A stretch of 32,871 nucleotides of DNA, taken from JAJDIA01 sp031555735 (GTDB lineage Bacteria > Bacteroidota > Bacteroidia > Bacteroidales > Tannerellaceae). Within the stretch, counting starts at the first letter, position 1; the number at the start of each line of letters is the position of its first letter. Position numbers and translations under genes: made by a program. A model generated the notes under the pieces. It searched no databases. It was not told the DNA's origin and saw nothing but the letters and a program-made list of their open reading frames with translations. The stretch is taken from positions 1 through 32,871 of the forward strand of contig JAVBUE010000044.1 of NCBI GenBank assembly GCA_031555735.1, given 5' to 3'. This document shows, piece by piece, positions 1-7,452 of the stretch.

Positions 1-40
1 CAACCACCTATGATTGTTTTGGCCTTCAAATGGCAGAAGT

Positions 41-139
41 CAGCCAGTGGAAGGAAGTGTGGAAGGAAACGCCCAAAAACGAGGGTCCTTCCACAATAAG
101 TGGCTGATTATCATAGGGAGTGGAAGCAGTGGAAGGAAA
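41..139. repeat. Cluster of GTGGAAGGA motifs, one inverted
   Basis: Forward GTGGAAGGAA occurs at about 47-56 and 59-68, a shorter GTGGAAG at 120-126, and GTGGAAGGAAA at 129-139. An inverted TCCTTCCAC lies at 86-94. The inverted copy can pair with the copy at 58-66, and CAGCCA (41-46) can pair with TGGCTG (101-106), giving a possible interrupted stem-loop just beyond the 3' end of dinB. The rest of 1-218 shows no convincing gene. Function is unknown; it may be a transcript-end structure or a dispersed repeat. Confidence 0.55.
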
Positions 140-218
140 AAAGGGCAAATCCCCTGTATATATAGCAAGAGGGTGTGCCAATAGCGCATACGTGCCCAGC
201 ACCCAGATATGTTATCCG

Positions 219-1298
219 TCACGGCTTGAACTTCAGTCGGAGTTGTACCGGTTGAAGGGGGGAGGAGGTATCGTCGTCCGTGTGGTTGAGGGTGAATCCC
301 AGCAGGCGAACCTTCTTTTCGGACGTATCTACTTGTTTGAGCATGTCGCGGGCGGTATCCCAGAAGAGGTGGAAGGTGGTTACCGCTGTATGCAGGGTGC
401 GGCTGCGGGTGATGGTTTCGAAGTCGGCATACTTCACCTTGAGCGTCACCGTCCGTCCCCGGAACTGGCTCTCTTCGATCCGTTCCCACACGCGGCGGGC
501 GATGTGGTAACCTTCCAGAATGAGTTTGGTGGATTGTTCGAGGTCGGTATCGAAGGTGTTCTCCGCGCCGACGGATTTGCGGATCCGGTGCGGGTTCACT
601 TCCCGGTCGTCGATCGCCCGGGCGTTGGCATAGTACATAGCTCCCGCCTTACCGAAGAGGCGCACCAGGTCGGCTTCGTTGTGGCGCTTCAGGTCGGCGC
701 CGGTATGGATGCCCAGGTGGTGCATCTTCTCGGCCGTTACCTTGCCGACGCCGAAGAAACGTTCAATCTCCAGCCGCTCCACAAACGCTTCGGCATCTTT
801 GGGGAGGACGGCGAAGAGGCCGTCGGGCTTCTTATAATCCGACGCGATCTTGGCCAGGAACTTATTGAAAGACACGCCGGCGGAAGCCGTCAGCCCGGTA
901 GCCTCTTTGATCCGCTGCTTAATCTCTTTGGCGATGAAGATAGCCGACGATTGCTGCTTGTGGTTGAACGTCACGTCCAGGAACGCCTCATCGAGCGAGA
1001 GCGGTTCCACCAGGTCGGTATATTCGAGGAAAATCTGCATGATCTGGTCGCTCACCTCCTGATAGACTTCGAATCGGGGAGGAGCGAAGATCAGGTACGG
1101 GCAACGCTTCATCGCCGTGGTCGAGGGCATGGCCGAACGTATCCCATACCGCCGCGCCTCATAGCTGGCAGCCGACACCACGCCCCGCGCCTCCGGATAA
1201 CCCACCGCCACAGGCTTGCCCCTGTATTCCGGATGATCCCGCTGCTCGATCGAGGCATAAAAGGCGTCCATATCGATATGGATAATCTTGCGAACCAT
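219..1298 (-). CDS. dinB: DNA polymerase IV (Y-family translesion polymerase)
   Basis: A 359-residue Y-family polymerase that copies past damaged template bases. The N-terminus carries the palm motif HIDMDAFYASIEQ (metal-binding D9 in my numbering), and SLDEAFLDV holds the second acidic pair, D103-E104. The residues YEARRYGIRSAMP match the family's finger region. A helix-hairpin-helix-like stretch (FFGVGKVTAEKMHHLGI) and the little-finger domain follow. Length is normal for DinB. I chose ATG at 1298 rather than the upstream in-frame TTG at 1313 because the protein family starts just before HIDMDAF and because the TTG lies inside a promoter-like -7 element. It is divergent from etfB with about 230 bp between them and stands alone. 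No LexA site was recognised. Confidence 0.96.
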   Translation of the reverse strand: MVRKIIHIDMDAFYASIEQRDHPEYRGKPVAVGYPEARGVVSAASYEARRYGIRSAMPSTTAMKRCPYLIFAPPRFEVYQEVSDQIMQIFLEYTDLVEPLSLDEAFLDVTFNHKQQSSAIFIAKEIKQRIKEATGLTASAGVSFNKFLAKIASDYKKPDGLFAVLPKDAEAFVERLEIERFFGVGKVTAEKMHHLGIHTGADLKRHNEADLVRLFGKAGAMYYANARAIDDREVNPHRIRKSVGAENTFDTDLEQSTKLILEGYHIARRVWERIEESQFRGRTVTLKVKYADFETITRSRTLHTAVTTFHLFWDTARDMLKQVDTSEKKVRLLGFTLNHTDDDTSSPLQPVQLRLKFKP

Positions 1299-1310
1299 GG
1301 GGCGAAGGTA

Positions 1311-1342
1311 CAAATTTCAGGAAGAGACGCCCCCGAAACAAA
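1311..1342 (-). promoter_or_regulatory. Candidate Bacteroidota promoter for dinB
   Basis: On the minus strand a TTTG box (plus-strand CAAA, 1339-1342) is followed after 20 bases by GAAATTTG (plus-strand CAAATTTC, 1311-1318), one mismatch from the Bacteroidota -7 consensus TAnnTTTG. It would start transcription only a few bases ahead of the ATG at 1298, giving a very short leader. The call rests on consensus matching only. Confidence 0.45.
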
Positions 1343-1434
1343 GCAAAAACAAGCCCTGAATCCTCCACCTATGATTTTCCGCCTTTTACTTGCGCAAAAA
1401 CGACGCAAGTGTGCATTATCTTGTGTTAAAATAG

Positions 1435-1464
1435 TTTGTCTTTTCGAATGTTTGATTATTTTTG
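1435..1464 (+). promoter_or_regulatory. Candidate promoter of the etfBA-acyl-CoA dehydrogenase operon
   Basis: TTTG at 1435-1438 and TATTTTTG at 1457-1464 are 18 bases apart, a good match to the Bacteroidota sigma-ABfr promoter (TTTG at -33, TAnnTTTG at -7). The leader to the etfB ATG would be about 55 bases. No other strong promoter was seen before the next two genes, consistent with one operon. Confidence 0.6.
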
Positions 1465-1526
1465 CACCCGACTAAATGATAACTTAGGGTACATACTGAT
1501 TGGAACAATCTAATAGATCATTACAT

Positions 1527-2399
1527 ATGAGTTTAAAAATTATTGTTTTAGCAAAGCAGGTTCCGGACACGCGTAACGTGGGGAAAGATGCGATGAAAGC
1601 AGACGGAACGGTGAACCGCGCCGCCCTTGCCGCCATCTTCAACCCGGAAGACCTGAATGCGTTGGAACAGGCCCTGCGCCTGAAAGACGCGCATCCCGGA
1701 ACGACTGTAACGCTGCTCACCATGGGACCGGGACGTGCTGCCGAGATCATCCGCGAAGGACTCTACCGCGGAGCCGACGGCGGGTATCTGTTGACCGACC
1801 GCGCATTCGCCGGCGCCGATACGTTAGCCACATCGTATGCCATCTCGATGGCTATCCGGAAAATAAAGGAATACGACCTGATTATCTGCGGACGACAGGC
1901 TATCGACGGCGACACCGCACAGGTAGGTCCGCAGGTAGCCGAAAAACTCGGCCTGACACAGATCACCTATGCCGAAGAAATACAACAGGTAAAGAATGGA
2001 AAGATCACCGTGAAACGCCGCCTCGAACGCGGTGTGGAAACGGTCGAAGGCAAGCTGCCGCTGGTAGTGACCGTCAACAGCTCGGCTCCCGACTGCCGTC
2101 CGCGTAATGCCCGGTTCATCCAGAAATACAAACATGCGAAGACCGTCACCGAGAAACAGGAAGCGGCTTCCGACTATATGGACCTGCTCGATGCCCGTCC
2201 CTACCTCAACCTTACGGAATGGAGCGTAGCCGACGTCAATGCCGACACCAAACTCTGCGGGCTCTCCGGCTCACCGACGAAGGTAAAGAAGATCGAGAAC
2301 GTCATCTTCCAGGCCAAAGAGAATATGGCCCTCGAACCGACCGACGACGCGATCGACGGCCTCATGCGTGAATTAATTTTGAATCACACCATTGGGTAA
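1527..2399 (+). CDS. etfB: Electron transfer flavoprotein, beta subunit (FixA/EtfB)
   Basis: A 290-residue ETF beta subunit, the cytoplasmic partner of EtfA that accepts electrons from acyl-CoA dehydrogenase or, in bifurcating systems, splits them from NADH. It opens with KIIVLAKQVPDT, the family's N-terminal strand. Residues 122-135 read GRQAIDGDTAQVGP. In the family, the GDTAQVGP form is associated with bifurcating ETFs that bind a second flavin, whereas mitochondrial-type ETFs have a different loop and bind AMP. Function as a bifurcating ETF is therefore plausible but inferred. The start at 1527 is chosen because the in-frame TTG at 1500 adds nine residues unlike the family. The stop lies 10 bases before the chosen etfA start. 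Confidence 0.95.
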   Translation: MSLKIIVLAKQVPDTRNVGKDAMKADGTVNRAALAAIFNPEDLNALEQALRLKDAHPGTTVTLLTMGPGRAAEIIREGLYRGADGGYLLTDRAFAGADTLATSYAISMAIRKIKEYDLIICGRQAIDGDTAQVGPQVAEKLGLTQITYAEEIQQVKNGKITVKRRLERGVETVEGKLPLVVTVNSSAPDCRPRNARFIQKYKHAKTVTEKQEAASDYMDLLDARPYLNLTEWSVADVNADTKLCGLSGSPTKVKKIENVIFQAKENMALEPTDDAIDGLMRELILNHTIG

Positions 2400-2409
2400 A
2401 TCAGACGAT

Positions 2410-3429
2410 ATGAACAACTTATTTGTATACTGCGAAATAGAAGACGGCATCGTAGCTGATGTCAGTCTGGAGTTGCTTACCAAAGGACGCGGCCTGGCTG
2501 CCACGCTGGGTTGTAAGCTGGAAGCTGTAGCCGTAGGCCATCAGTTGGACGGTATCGCCGCACAGGTATTCCCCTATGGTGTGGACGTGCTGCACGTGTT
2601 CGACGACAAGCGGTTGTATCCCTACACCTCGCTGCCCCATACATCGGTGATCGTGAAACTGTTTGCCGAAGAAAAGCCGCAGATCGCACTCATGGGCGCC
2701 ACCAGCATTGGCCGCGACCTGGGGCCGCGCGTTTCTTCAGCCCTCGGTAGCGGACTGACGGCCGACTGTACGTCACTCGAAATCGGCGACCACGAAGAAA
2801 AGAAAGAAAACAAAACGTATAAAGACCTGCTCTATCAGATCCGCCCGGCGTTCGGTGGTAATATCGTAGCCACGATCATCAACCCCGACTGCCGTCCGCA
2901 GATGGCAACCGTCCGCGAAGGCGTGATGAAGAAAGAGATCGCCAATGCCGCATACAAAGGTGAAGTGAAGACCTACGACGTGTCGAAGTACGTGTCGGAC
3001 GCCGACTTCGTTGTCGCTGTCATCGACCGCCAGATGGAGAAGAGCAAGACCAATATCAAAGGGTCGCCCATCATCGTGGCCGGCGGATACGGCGTAGGCT
3101 CGAAAGAAAACTTCCAGTTGCTGCACGACCTGGCCGCTACCATCGGTGGCGAAGTAGGCGCATCGCGTGCCGCCGTGGATGCCGGTTATGCCGAACACGA
3201 ACGGCAGATCGGACAGACGGGTGTTACGGTTCGTCCCAAACTCTATATCGCCTGCGGTATCTCAGGCCAGATCCAGCACATCGCCGGTATGCAGGACAGT
3301 TCGATCATCATCTCGGTGAACAACGATCCGAACGCGCCGATCAACGCGATCGCCGATTATGTGATCACGGGCTCTGTGGAAGAGGTTCTTCCTAAAATGA
3401 TTAAGTATTACAAAAAGAACACGAAATAA
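2410..3429 (+). CDS. etfA: Electron transfer flavoprotein, alpha subunit (FixB/EtfA)
   Basis: A 339-residue ETF alpha subunit. The C-terminal FAD-binding domain is clear: GGYGVGSKENFQLLHDLA (about 225-242), then GEVGASRAAVDAG, then the family signature around LYIACGISGQIQHIAGM (278-294), and NNDPNAPINAIADY (304-317). The N-terminal part is the Rossmann-like domain that packs on EtfB. The ATG at 2410 fits the family start MNNLFVYCE; an in-frame TTG at 2392 overlaps the etfB stop and is less likely. Directly after the stop comes a non-operon-like insert (3431-3881), then the acyl-CoA dehydrogenase in the same direction. That gene is the expected electron donor or acceptor of this ETF. Confidence 0.96.
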   Translation: MNNLFVYCEIEDGIVADVSLELLTKGRGLAATLGCKLEAVAVGHQLDGIAAQVFPYGVDVLHVFDDKRLYPYTSLPHTSVIVKLFAEEKPQIALMGATSIGRDLGPRVSSALGSGLTADCTSLEIGDHEEKKENKTYKDLLYQIRPAFGGNIVATIINPDCRPQMATVREGVMKKEIANAAYKGEVKTYDVSKYVSDADFVVAVIDRQMEKSKTNIKGSPIIVAGGYGVGSKENFQLLHDLAATIGGEVGASRAAVDAGYAEHERQIGQTGVTVRPKLYIACGISGQIQHIAGMQDSSIIISVNNDPNAPINAIADYVITGSVEEVLPKMIKYYKKNTK

Positions 3430-3436
3430 ATTGAAG

Positions 3437-3468
3437 GTAGTTAGTAGTTGGTAGTTAGTAGTTAGTAG
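3437..3468 (+). repeat. Left heptamer array, arm of 32-bp perfect inverted repeat
   Basis: Four tandem heptamers plus four bases: GTAGTTA, GTAGTTG, GTAGTTA, GTAGTTA, GTAG. The reverse complement occurs exactly at 3850-3881. The arm begins seven bases after the etfA stop codon. Confidence 0.97.
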
Positions 3469-3482
3469 ATGTTGATGCGGAG

Positions 3483-3863
3483 ATGGAGAAGAGTAGTAGT
3501 TTCGAAGACCTTATCGTATGGCAAAAGGCACACAGGTTTGTGCTGGCTGTATATAAAATAACTAAGTTGTTTCCTAAAAATGAGTTATTCGGACTTACTT
3601 CTCAATACCGCAGAGCTGCTGTCTCTATAGCTGCCAATATAGCTGAAGGATACGGAAAAAAAGGGCATAATGATAAACTTCGCTTTTACAATATATCCGA
3701 AGGTTCACTTAATGAATGTAGATATTACATCTTATTATCGAAAGATCTCGGATATGTGGATCAAGCATACAGCAACCAGCTCTATACAGAGTTAACCGCT
3801 ATACAGAAACTCCTTTTTTCCTACACCCAAGCCCTGAAGAACAATTCTTCTACTAACTACTAA
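3483..3863 (+). CDS. Four-helix-bundle protein, S23/IVS family
   Basis: A 126-residue protein of the four-helix-bundle family first seen in ORFs of 23S rRNA intervening sequences. Family hallmarks are FEDLIVWQKA (7-16), QYRRAAVSIAANIAEGYGK (41-59) and FYNISEGSLNE (68-78), then a leucine-rich last helix. Relatives form small helical oligomers, and the Avd accessory protein of diversity-generating retroelements has a similar fold. The molecular role is unknown. The gene is AT-richer than etfA and the acyl-CoA dehydrogenase around it. Its last codons (T, N, Y and the stop) lie within the right inverted-repeat arm, so gene and repeat move and evolve as one unit. It has no obvious link to fatty-acid or ETF metabolism and is probably cargo or driver of the element. 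Confidence 0.9.
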   Translation: MEKSSSFEDLIVWQKAHRFVLAVYKITKLFPKNELFGLTSQYRRAAVSIAANIAEGYGKKGHNDKLRFYNISEGSLNECRYYILLSKDLGYVDQAYSNQLYTELTAIQKLLFSYTQALKNNSSTNY

Positions 3864-3881
3864 CTACCAACTACTAACTAC
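3850..3881 (+). repeat. Right heptamer array, arm of 32-bp perfect inverted repeat
   Basis: CTAC followed by four heptamers (TAACTAC, TAACTAC, CAACTAC, TAACTAC), the exact reverse complement of 3437-3468, including the single variant heptamer. It overlaps the end of the four-helix-bundle gene and finishes 14 bases before the acyl-CoA dehydrogenase ATG. Confidence 0.97.
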
Positions 3882-3895
3882 AAATAAAAAAGCTT

Positions 3896-5596
3896 ATGAA
3901 TTTCTATCTTGATAATCCCAGCATGAAACACCACCTTCATCATCCGTTGATGAAGCGGATTGTGGAACTGAAGGAACGCAATTATGCCGATAAGGATACG
4001 TACGACTATGCGCCGTTCGACTACGAAGATGCGATGGACAGCTACGAGAAAGTGCTTGAAATCGTTGGGGAGATCTGCGGTGAGATCATCGCCCCCAACG
4101 CGGAAGGAGTGGATCATGAAGGTCCTTCGGTGAGCAACGGACGCGTAACATACGCTTCCGGTACACAGGCAAACCTCGACGCCGTGCGTAAAGCCGGCCT
4201 GATGGGTATCGCCATGCCGCGCCGGTATAACGGGTTGAACTTCCCGGTCGTACCTTATATTATGGCTGCCGATCTGGTGTCGCGCGCCGATGCGGGTTTT
4301 GAAAACCTCTGGGGTTTGCAGGACTGCGCCGAGACGTTGTATGAGTTCGGGAACGCAGATCAGCATCAGCGCTACATTCCCCGTGTATGTGCCGGTGAGA
4401 CGATGTCGATGGACCTTACCGAACCGGATGCCGGCTCCGACCTCCAGGCCGTGATGCTGAAAGCTACTTTCTCTGAGAAAGACAACTGCTGGTACCTGAA
4501 TGGCGTGAAGCGCTTCATCACCAATGGAGATGCCGATATCCACCTCGTGCTCGCCCGCTCGGAAGATGGTACGCGCGATGGCCGTGGCCTCTCCATGTTT
4601 ATCTACGACAAACGCAACGGTGGGGTGGATGTGCGCCGCATCGAAAATAAACTGGGTATCAAAGGTTCGCCTACCTGCGAGCTGGTGTATAAGAATGCCA
4701 AGGCAGAGCTTTGCGGTGATCGCAAGCTGGGCCTTATTAAATATGTAATGGCGCTGATGAACGGCGCCCGCCTCGGTATCATGGCGCAGGCGGTGGGACT
4801 GAGCGAAGCCGCTTACCGCGAAGGGTATGCCTATGCCCTGGAACGGAAGCAGTTCGGCAAGGCGATCATCGAATTCCCGGCTGTGTATGAAATGGTCGCC
4901 CTGATGCGCGCCAAGGCCGATGCTTCCCGCGCCATGCTGTATGAAACCGCCCGCTTTGTGGATATCTACAAAGCCCTCGAAGACATCTCCCGCGAACGTA
5001 AACTCGAACCCGAAGAACGTGCCGAACTGAAGAAGTACAGCAAGCTGGCCGATGCCTACACCCCGATGGGTAAGGGCATGACCACGGAGTATGCCAACCA
5101 GAACGCCTACGATGCAATCCAGATCCACGGCGGCTCGGGCTTTATGAAGGATTATGCCTGCGAACGCCTCTACCGCGACGCCCGTATCACCAATATCTAT
5201 GAGGGTACGACACAGCTTCAGGTAGTGGCCGCCATCCGCCATGTCACCACGGGAACTTACCTGGATCAGATCCGTGCGTACGAAGCGCTCGACTACAAGC
5301 CGGAACTGGAATCGCTCCGCGCGAAGCTGATTGAAATGACTTCCCGTTATGACGAGATCGTCGGCCTCGTAATGGAACCGAAAGACAACGAATACCTCGA
5401 CTTCCATGCCCGCCGCCTGGTAGAAGCGGCCGCGCATTGTATCATGGGTTACCTCCTCTTGCAGGATACCAACAAAGACGCCAGCTTCCGCCGCTCCGCC
5501 GAAGTATATATCAGCTACGGCCAGGCCGAAGTAATCAAGATATACAACTATATCACCCACTTCGACCGCGAAGACCTGGGCTACTTCAAACAGTAG
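3896..5596 (+). CDS. Acyl-CoA dehydrogenase, long form with C-terminal extension
   Basis: A 566-residue FAD enzyme that oxidises (or, with a bifurcating ETF, reduces) the alpha-beta bond of an acyl-CoA. The N-terminal helical domain is followed by MSMDLTEPDAGSDL (170-183), the flavin/substrate beta domain, and QIHGGSGFMKDY (409-420). E436 in NIYEGTTQ aligns with the catalytic glutamate of medium-chain enzymes. At 566 residues it is about 180 longer than classical members; the tail resembles the extra C-terminal domain of long bacterial acyl-CoA dehydrogenases. Chain-length preference cannot be read from sequence. It follows etfBA, its probable redox partner, with the IVS-like element between. 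The last 64 codons exist again at 7453-7647. Confidence 0.93.
   Translation: MNFYLDNPSMKHHLHHPLMKRIVELKERNYADKDTYDYAPFDYEDAMDSYEKVLEIVGEICGEIIAPNAEGVDHEGPSVSNGRVTYASGTQANLDAVRKAGLMGIAMPRRYNGLNFPVVPYIMAADLVSRADAGFENLWGLQDCAETLYEFGNADQHQRYIPRVCAGETMSMDLTEPDAGSDLQAVMLKATFSEKDNCWYLNGVKRFITNGDADIHLVLARSEDGTRDGRGLSMFIYDKRNGGVDVRRIENKLGIKGSPTCELVYKNAKAELCGDRKLGLIKYVMALMNGARLGIMAQAVGLSEAAYREGYAYALERKQFGKAIIEFPAVYEMVALMRAKADASRAMLYETARFVDIYKALEDISRERKLEPEERAELKKYSKLADAYTPMGKGMTTEYANQNAYDAIQIHGGSGFMKDYACERLYRDARITNIYEGTTQLQVVAAIRHVTTGTYLDQIRAYEALDYKPELESLRAKLIEMTSRYDEIVGLVMEPKDNEYLDFHARRLVEAAAHCIMGYLLLQDTNKDASFRRSAEVYISYGQAEVIKIYNYITHFDREDLGYFKQ
5402..5596 (+). repeat. Direct repeat, copy A: 3' end of the acyl-CoA dehydrogenase gene
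   Basis: From codon 503 to the stop, this stretch matches 7453-7647 without gaps at roughly 92% by my hand count (about 15 differences in 195 bases). Similarity ends abruptly at both edges: upstream of 5402 and downstream of the stop codon the two loci are unrelated. Confidence 0.93.
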
Positions 5597-5625
5597 GTAG
5601 CAGGTTTGCTGATCCATCATATAGT

Positions 5626-5662
5626 AAACCCCGGTTTCCTCTTTTACGGGAAACCGGGGTTT
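5626..5662 (+). terminator. Strong intrinsic hairpin after acyl-CoA dehydrogenase
   Basis: A 14-bp perfect stem: AAACCCCGGTTTCC (5626-5639) pairs with GGAAACCGGGGTTT (5649-5662) around a nine-base loop, followed by a T-rich stretch. It lies 30 bases after the stop codon and also faces the convergent gene at 5699, so it may act in both directions. Confidence 0.85.
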
Positions 5663-5698
5663 GCTTTAATTGTTTCTATGCTATAATTAATATATTAC

Positions 5699-6220
5699 TT
5701 AAAAATACCTGTGTATTATTTGAGTATCCTTTACTGATTTAGCCAAAAAAGACAGATTCAATTGAAAGAGTCCACCATCAAATGTTTTTTCATTTGTAAT
5801 TTTCACAAATGGGCTTATATCCATTTTTAAAACAGCTTGAACGAACTGATACAAATTCTCTTCTAATTCTGAAAATTTGTCTGATTGATTGGCTGGAAAT
5901 GTGAATACATAATAAGTTGTATGCAGATTCTTATCAAAGTAAAATAAGAAGTGTACCTTGCTGAATTGATTTGGATCTATCTTTTCTACATCAAAGTATT
6001 GCTTGAAAATTTTCCCGGCTATCTCGAAAAACTGTTCGTTGTATAAAAATTCAGTATCTTGAGCCGTACCCTTATTTTTATTCACAGAAGGTTCCTTCAT
6101 ATTTTTGGGTGAACACACGATTCTTGACTGGTTATTACTTATGTTGAAGTACTTACTTTCTTGTGCATTTGTGCAAAGAGAAAGTAAAATAGTTGTGATG
6201 ATTGTTAATATTGTTTTCAT
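5699..6220 (-). CDS. Secreted hypothetical protein
   Basis: A 173-residue protein with an N-terminal signal peptide (MKTILTIITTILLSLCTNAQ, cleavage likely after NAQ). The mature part is polar with several aromatic residues (FYFDKNLHTTYYVFTF) and no family I recognise. Its ATG overlaps the stop of the upstream lipoprotein gene by four bases (ATGA), so the two are probably translationally coupled and may act together at the cell envelope. Base composition is markedly AT-rich compared with core genes. It converges on the acyl-CoA dehydrogenase. A periplasmic partner or inhibitor for the putative peptidase next door is possible but is only inference from the coupling. Confidence 0.75.
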   Translation of the reverse strand: MKTILTIITTILLSLCTNAQESKYFNISNNQSRIVCSPKNMKEPSVNKNKGTAQDTEFLYNEQFFEIAGKIFKQYFDVEKIDPNQFSKVHFLFYFDKNLHTTYYVFTFPANQSDKFSELEENLYQFVQAVLKMDISPFVKITNEKTFDGGLFQLNLSFLAKSVKDTQIIHRYF

Positions 6221-7221
6221 ATCGCTGACATTATTTTCAGATTAGGATTGTAGGGAGGATTAGGCTTATTAAACAGATCCTGTAATATTCGCGGAGTAAA
6301 AGTAGGGAAATGACTCCCAGGACCACTCCAATCTCTACATAATTGATTGAAGCGTGTCGCTTGATTTTTTGGAAAATAACCCATGGTTGTTAAACTGTCA
6401 ATCCAAAGGATATATTCTACATCGAATCCTGGTGTACTGCCTGATAATAATCCTTTGTAAATGGGAAGATCAGGTGACTCTAAATGATTGGCCAAATCAC
6501 AAAAAACGTATGCTTCAAACTCGCAATTTTTTTGACTTGTACTCATATTTTCTCCATAATAACAGAGATGCTGTACTGCATGTACAAATTCATGACTCAA
6601 GTTGTCAAAGGTAATACTGTTTTCTCCTTGAAATCGAATTGTTTTGGATCCTGTTAAATATTGAGATGGATTGGGAATGGATGGGTCAATTTTAAAAGAT
6701 AATTTTATTTTTAGTTGATCTAATTTGGTTTTTAATTTATCATATAAATCCATATATTGAGATGTTCTATATGGGAATATGGCAAGTGCATCATCCAATG
6801 CGTTTTTTCCCATCAAATTCAGTGTTGAATATGGACCATATACATTTTTTAATTTGTTGAATGTGAAAGTCCATGCAGTTCCTTGTAAGAATCCGACACT
6901 TCCACCTCCTTGGCTTGTTGGGTATCCGTTGGCTATGTACGGTTCTTTTCCTCCTGCATTGAGTCCACTGGGGAAACCACCACCACCACCACCTTCGGCC
7001 CAGCAATGTGTACCATTATACGCTTCGTAATAAACGCCATTGATCTCAGCTCCGATGTAAGAGTCTGAACAAACGATGGTAACAATCGCTTTTGTTGTAA
7101 TGGCGTCAGTGTTCTCAGTTATCAATTCTTCTAAAGGATCGCTACATCCAGTAAAAAGTCCTCCAATGATAAGACAGGAAAATAACAACGGTATTTTTTT
7201 TTGGAAATAGGATAAATACAT
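6217..7221 (-). CDS. Lipoprotein with gluzincin-like HExxH motif
   Basis: A 334-residue lipoprotein: a hydrophobic leader ends in the lipobox LFTGC (C26). A glycine run lies at about 77-82. The stretch SHEFVHAVQHL contains HEFVH (210-214), a zinc-metallopeptidase motif, and CEFEAYVFCDL (233-243) about 20 residues on offers E236 as the third zinc ligand in the usual gluzincin arrangement. Peptidase activity is inferred, since the rest of the protein matches nothing I recognise. Starting at ATG 7221 places the signal peptide at the N-terminus; the in-frame start at 7275 would add 18 unlikely residues. AT-rich, coupled to the small secreted protein at 5699-6220, and flanked by the two acyl-CoA dehydrogenase 3'-end copies, so probably acquired. 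Confidence 0.75.
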   Translation of the reverse strand: MYLSYFQKKIPLLFSCLIIGGLFTGCSDPLEELITENTDAITTKAIVTIVCSDSYIGAEINGVYYEAYNGTHCWAEGGGGGGFPSGLNAGGKEPYIANGYPTSQGGGSVGFLQGTAWTFTFNKLKNVYGPYSTLNLMGKNALDDALAIFPYRTSQYMDLYDKLKTKLDQLKIKLSFKIDPSIPNPSQYLTGSKTIRFQGENSITFDNLSHEFVHAVQHLCYYGENMSTSQKNCEFEAYVFCDLANHLESPDLPIYKGLLSGSTPGFDVEYILWIDSLTTMGYFPKNQATRFNQLCRDWSGPGSHFPTFTPRILQDLFNKPNPPYNPNLKIMSAI

Positions 7222-7452
7222 ATTTCTCCATAATACAACGAATTTAAGATTATTGACTAATTTGTTTTTGTACAAGCTTTATACTCCTCCTTTCTTTTCT
7301 TGTACACATTTAAGGTAAATAATAGAAATCTATAATTCTGTTTTTCTTGATAATTACGCAATAGTAATGATGGTTTTTAAAAAAGCAAAATATTTTCTGT
7401 TCTATTTTTCAACAAATGCTTTATAACATATTTTCGAGAGGGGTGAATCTCT

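Larger units (their letters stand above)
3431..3881 (+). mobile_element. IVS-like element: four-helix-bundle gene inside perfect inverted heptamer arrays
   Basis: The segment contains one small gene between two 32-bp arms that are exact reverse complements. It fills the gap between etfA and the acyl-CoA dehydrogenase gene. AAATAAA occurs immediately before (3424-3430) and after it (3882-3888), a possible 7-bp target duplication, though the sequence is low in complexity and the left copy overlaps the etfA stop codon. The layout resembles the intervening sequences known in some 23S rRNA genes: an S23-family ORF between complementary ends that pair in RNA. Here the host is a protein operon. No transposase is present, so mobility is inferred from structure, base composition and context. 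Confidence 0.6.

Noticed and set aside
4..1376. 12-bp repeat CCACCTATGATT on both sides of dinB (4-15 and 1365-1376).
   Set aside because: Dozens of chance 12-mer matches are expected in 33 kb of random sequence, and the flanks do not continue the match.
3483..3863. Diversity-generating retroelement, because the four-helix-bundle fold resembles Avd.
   Set aside because: No reverse transcriptase, template repeat or variable-repeat target is visible nearby.
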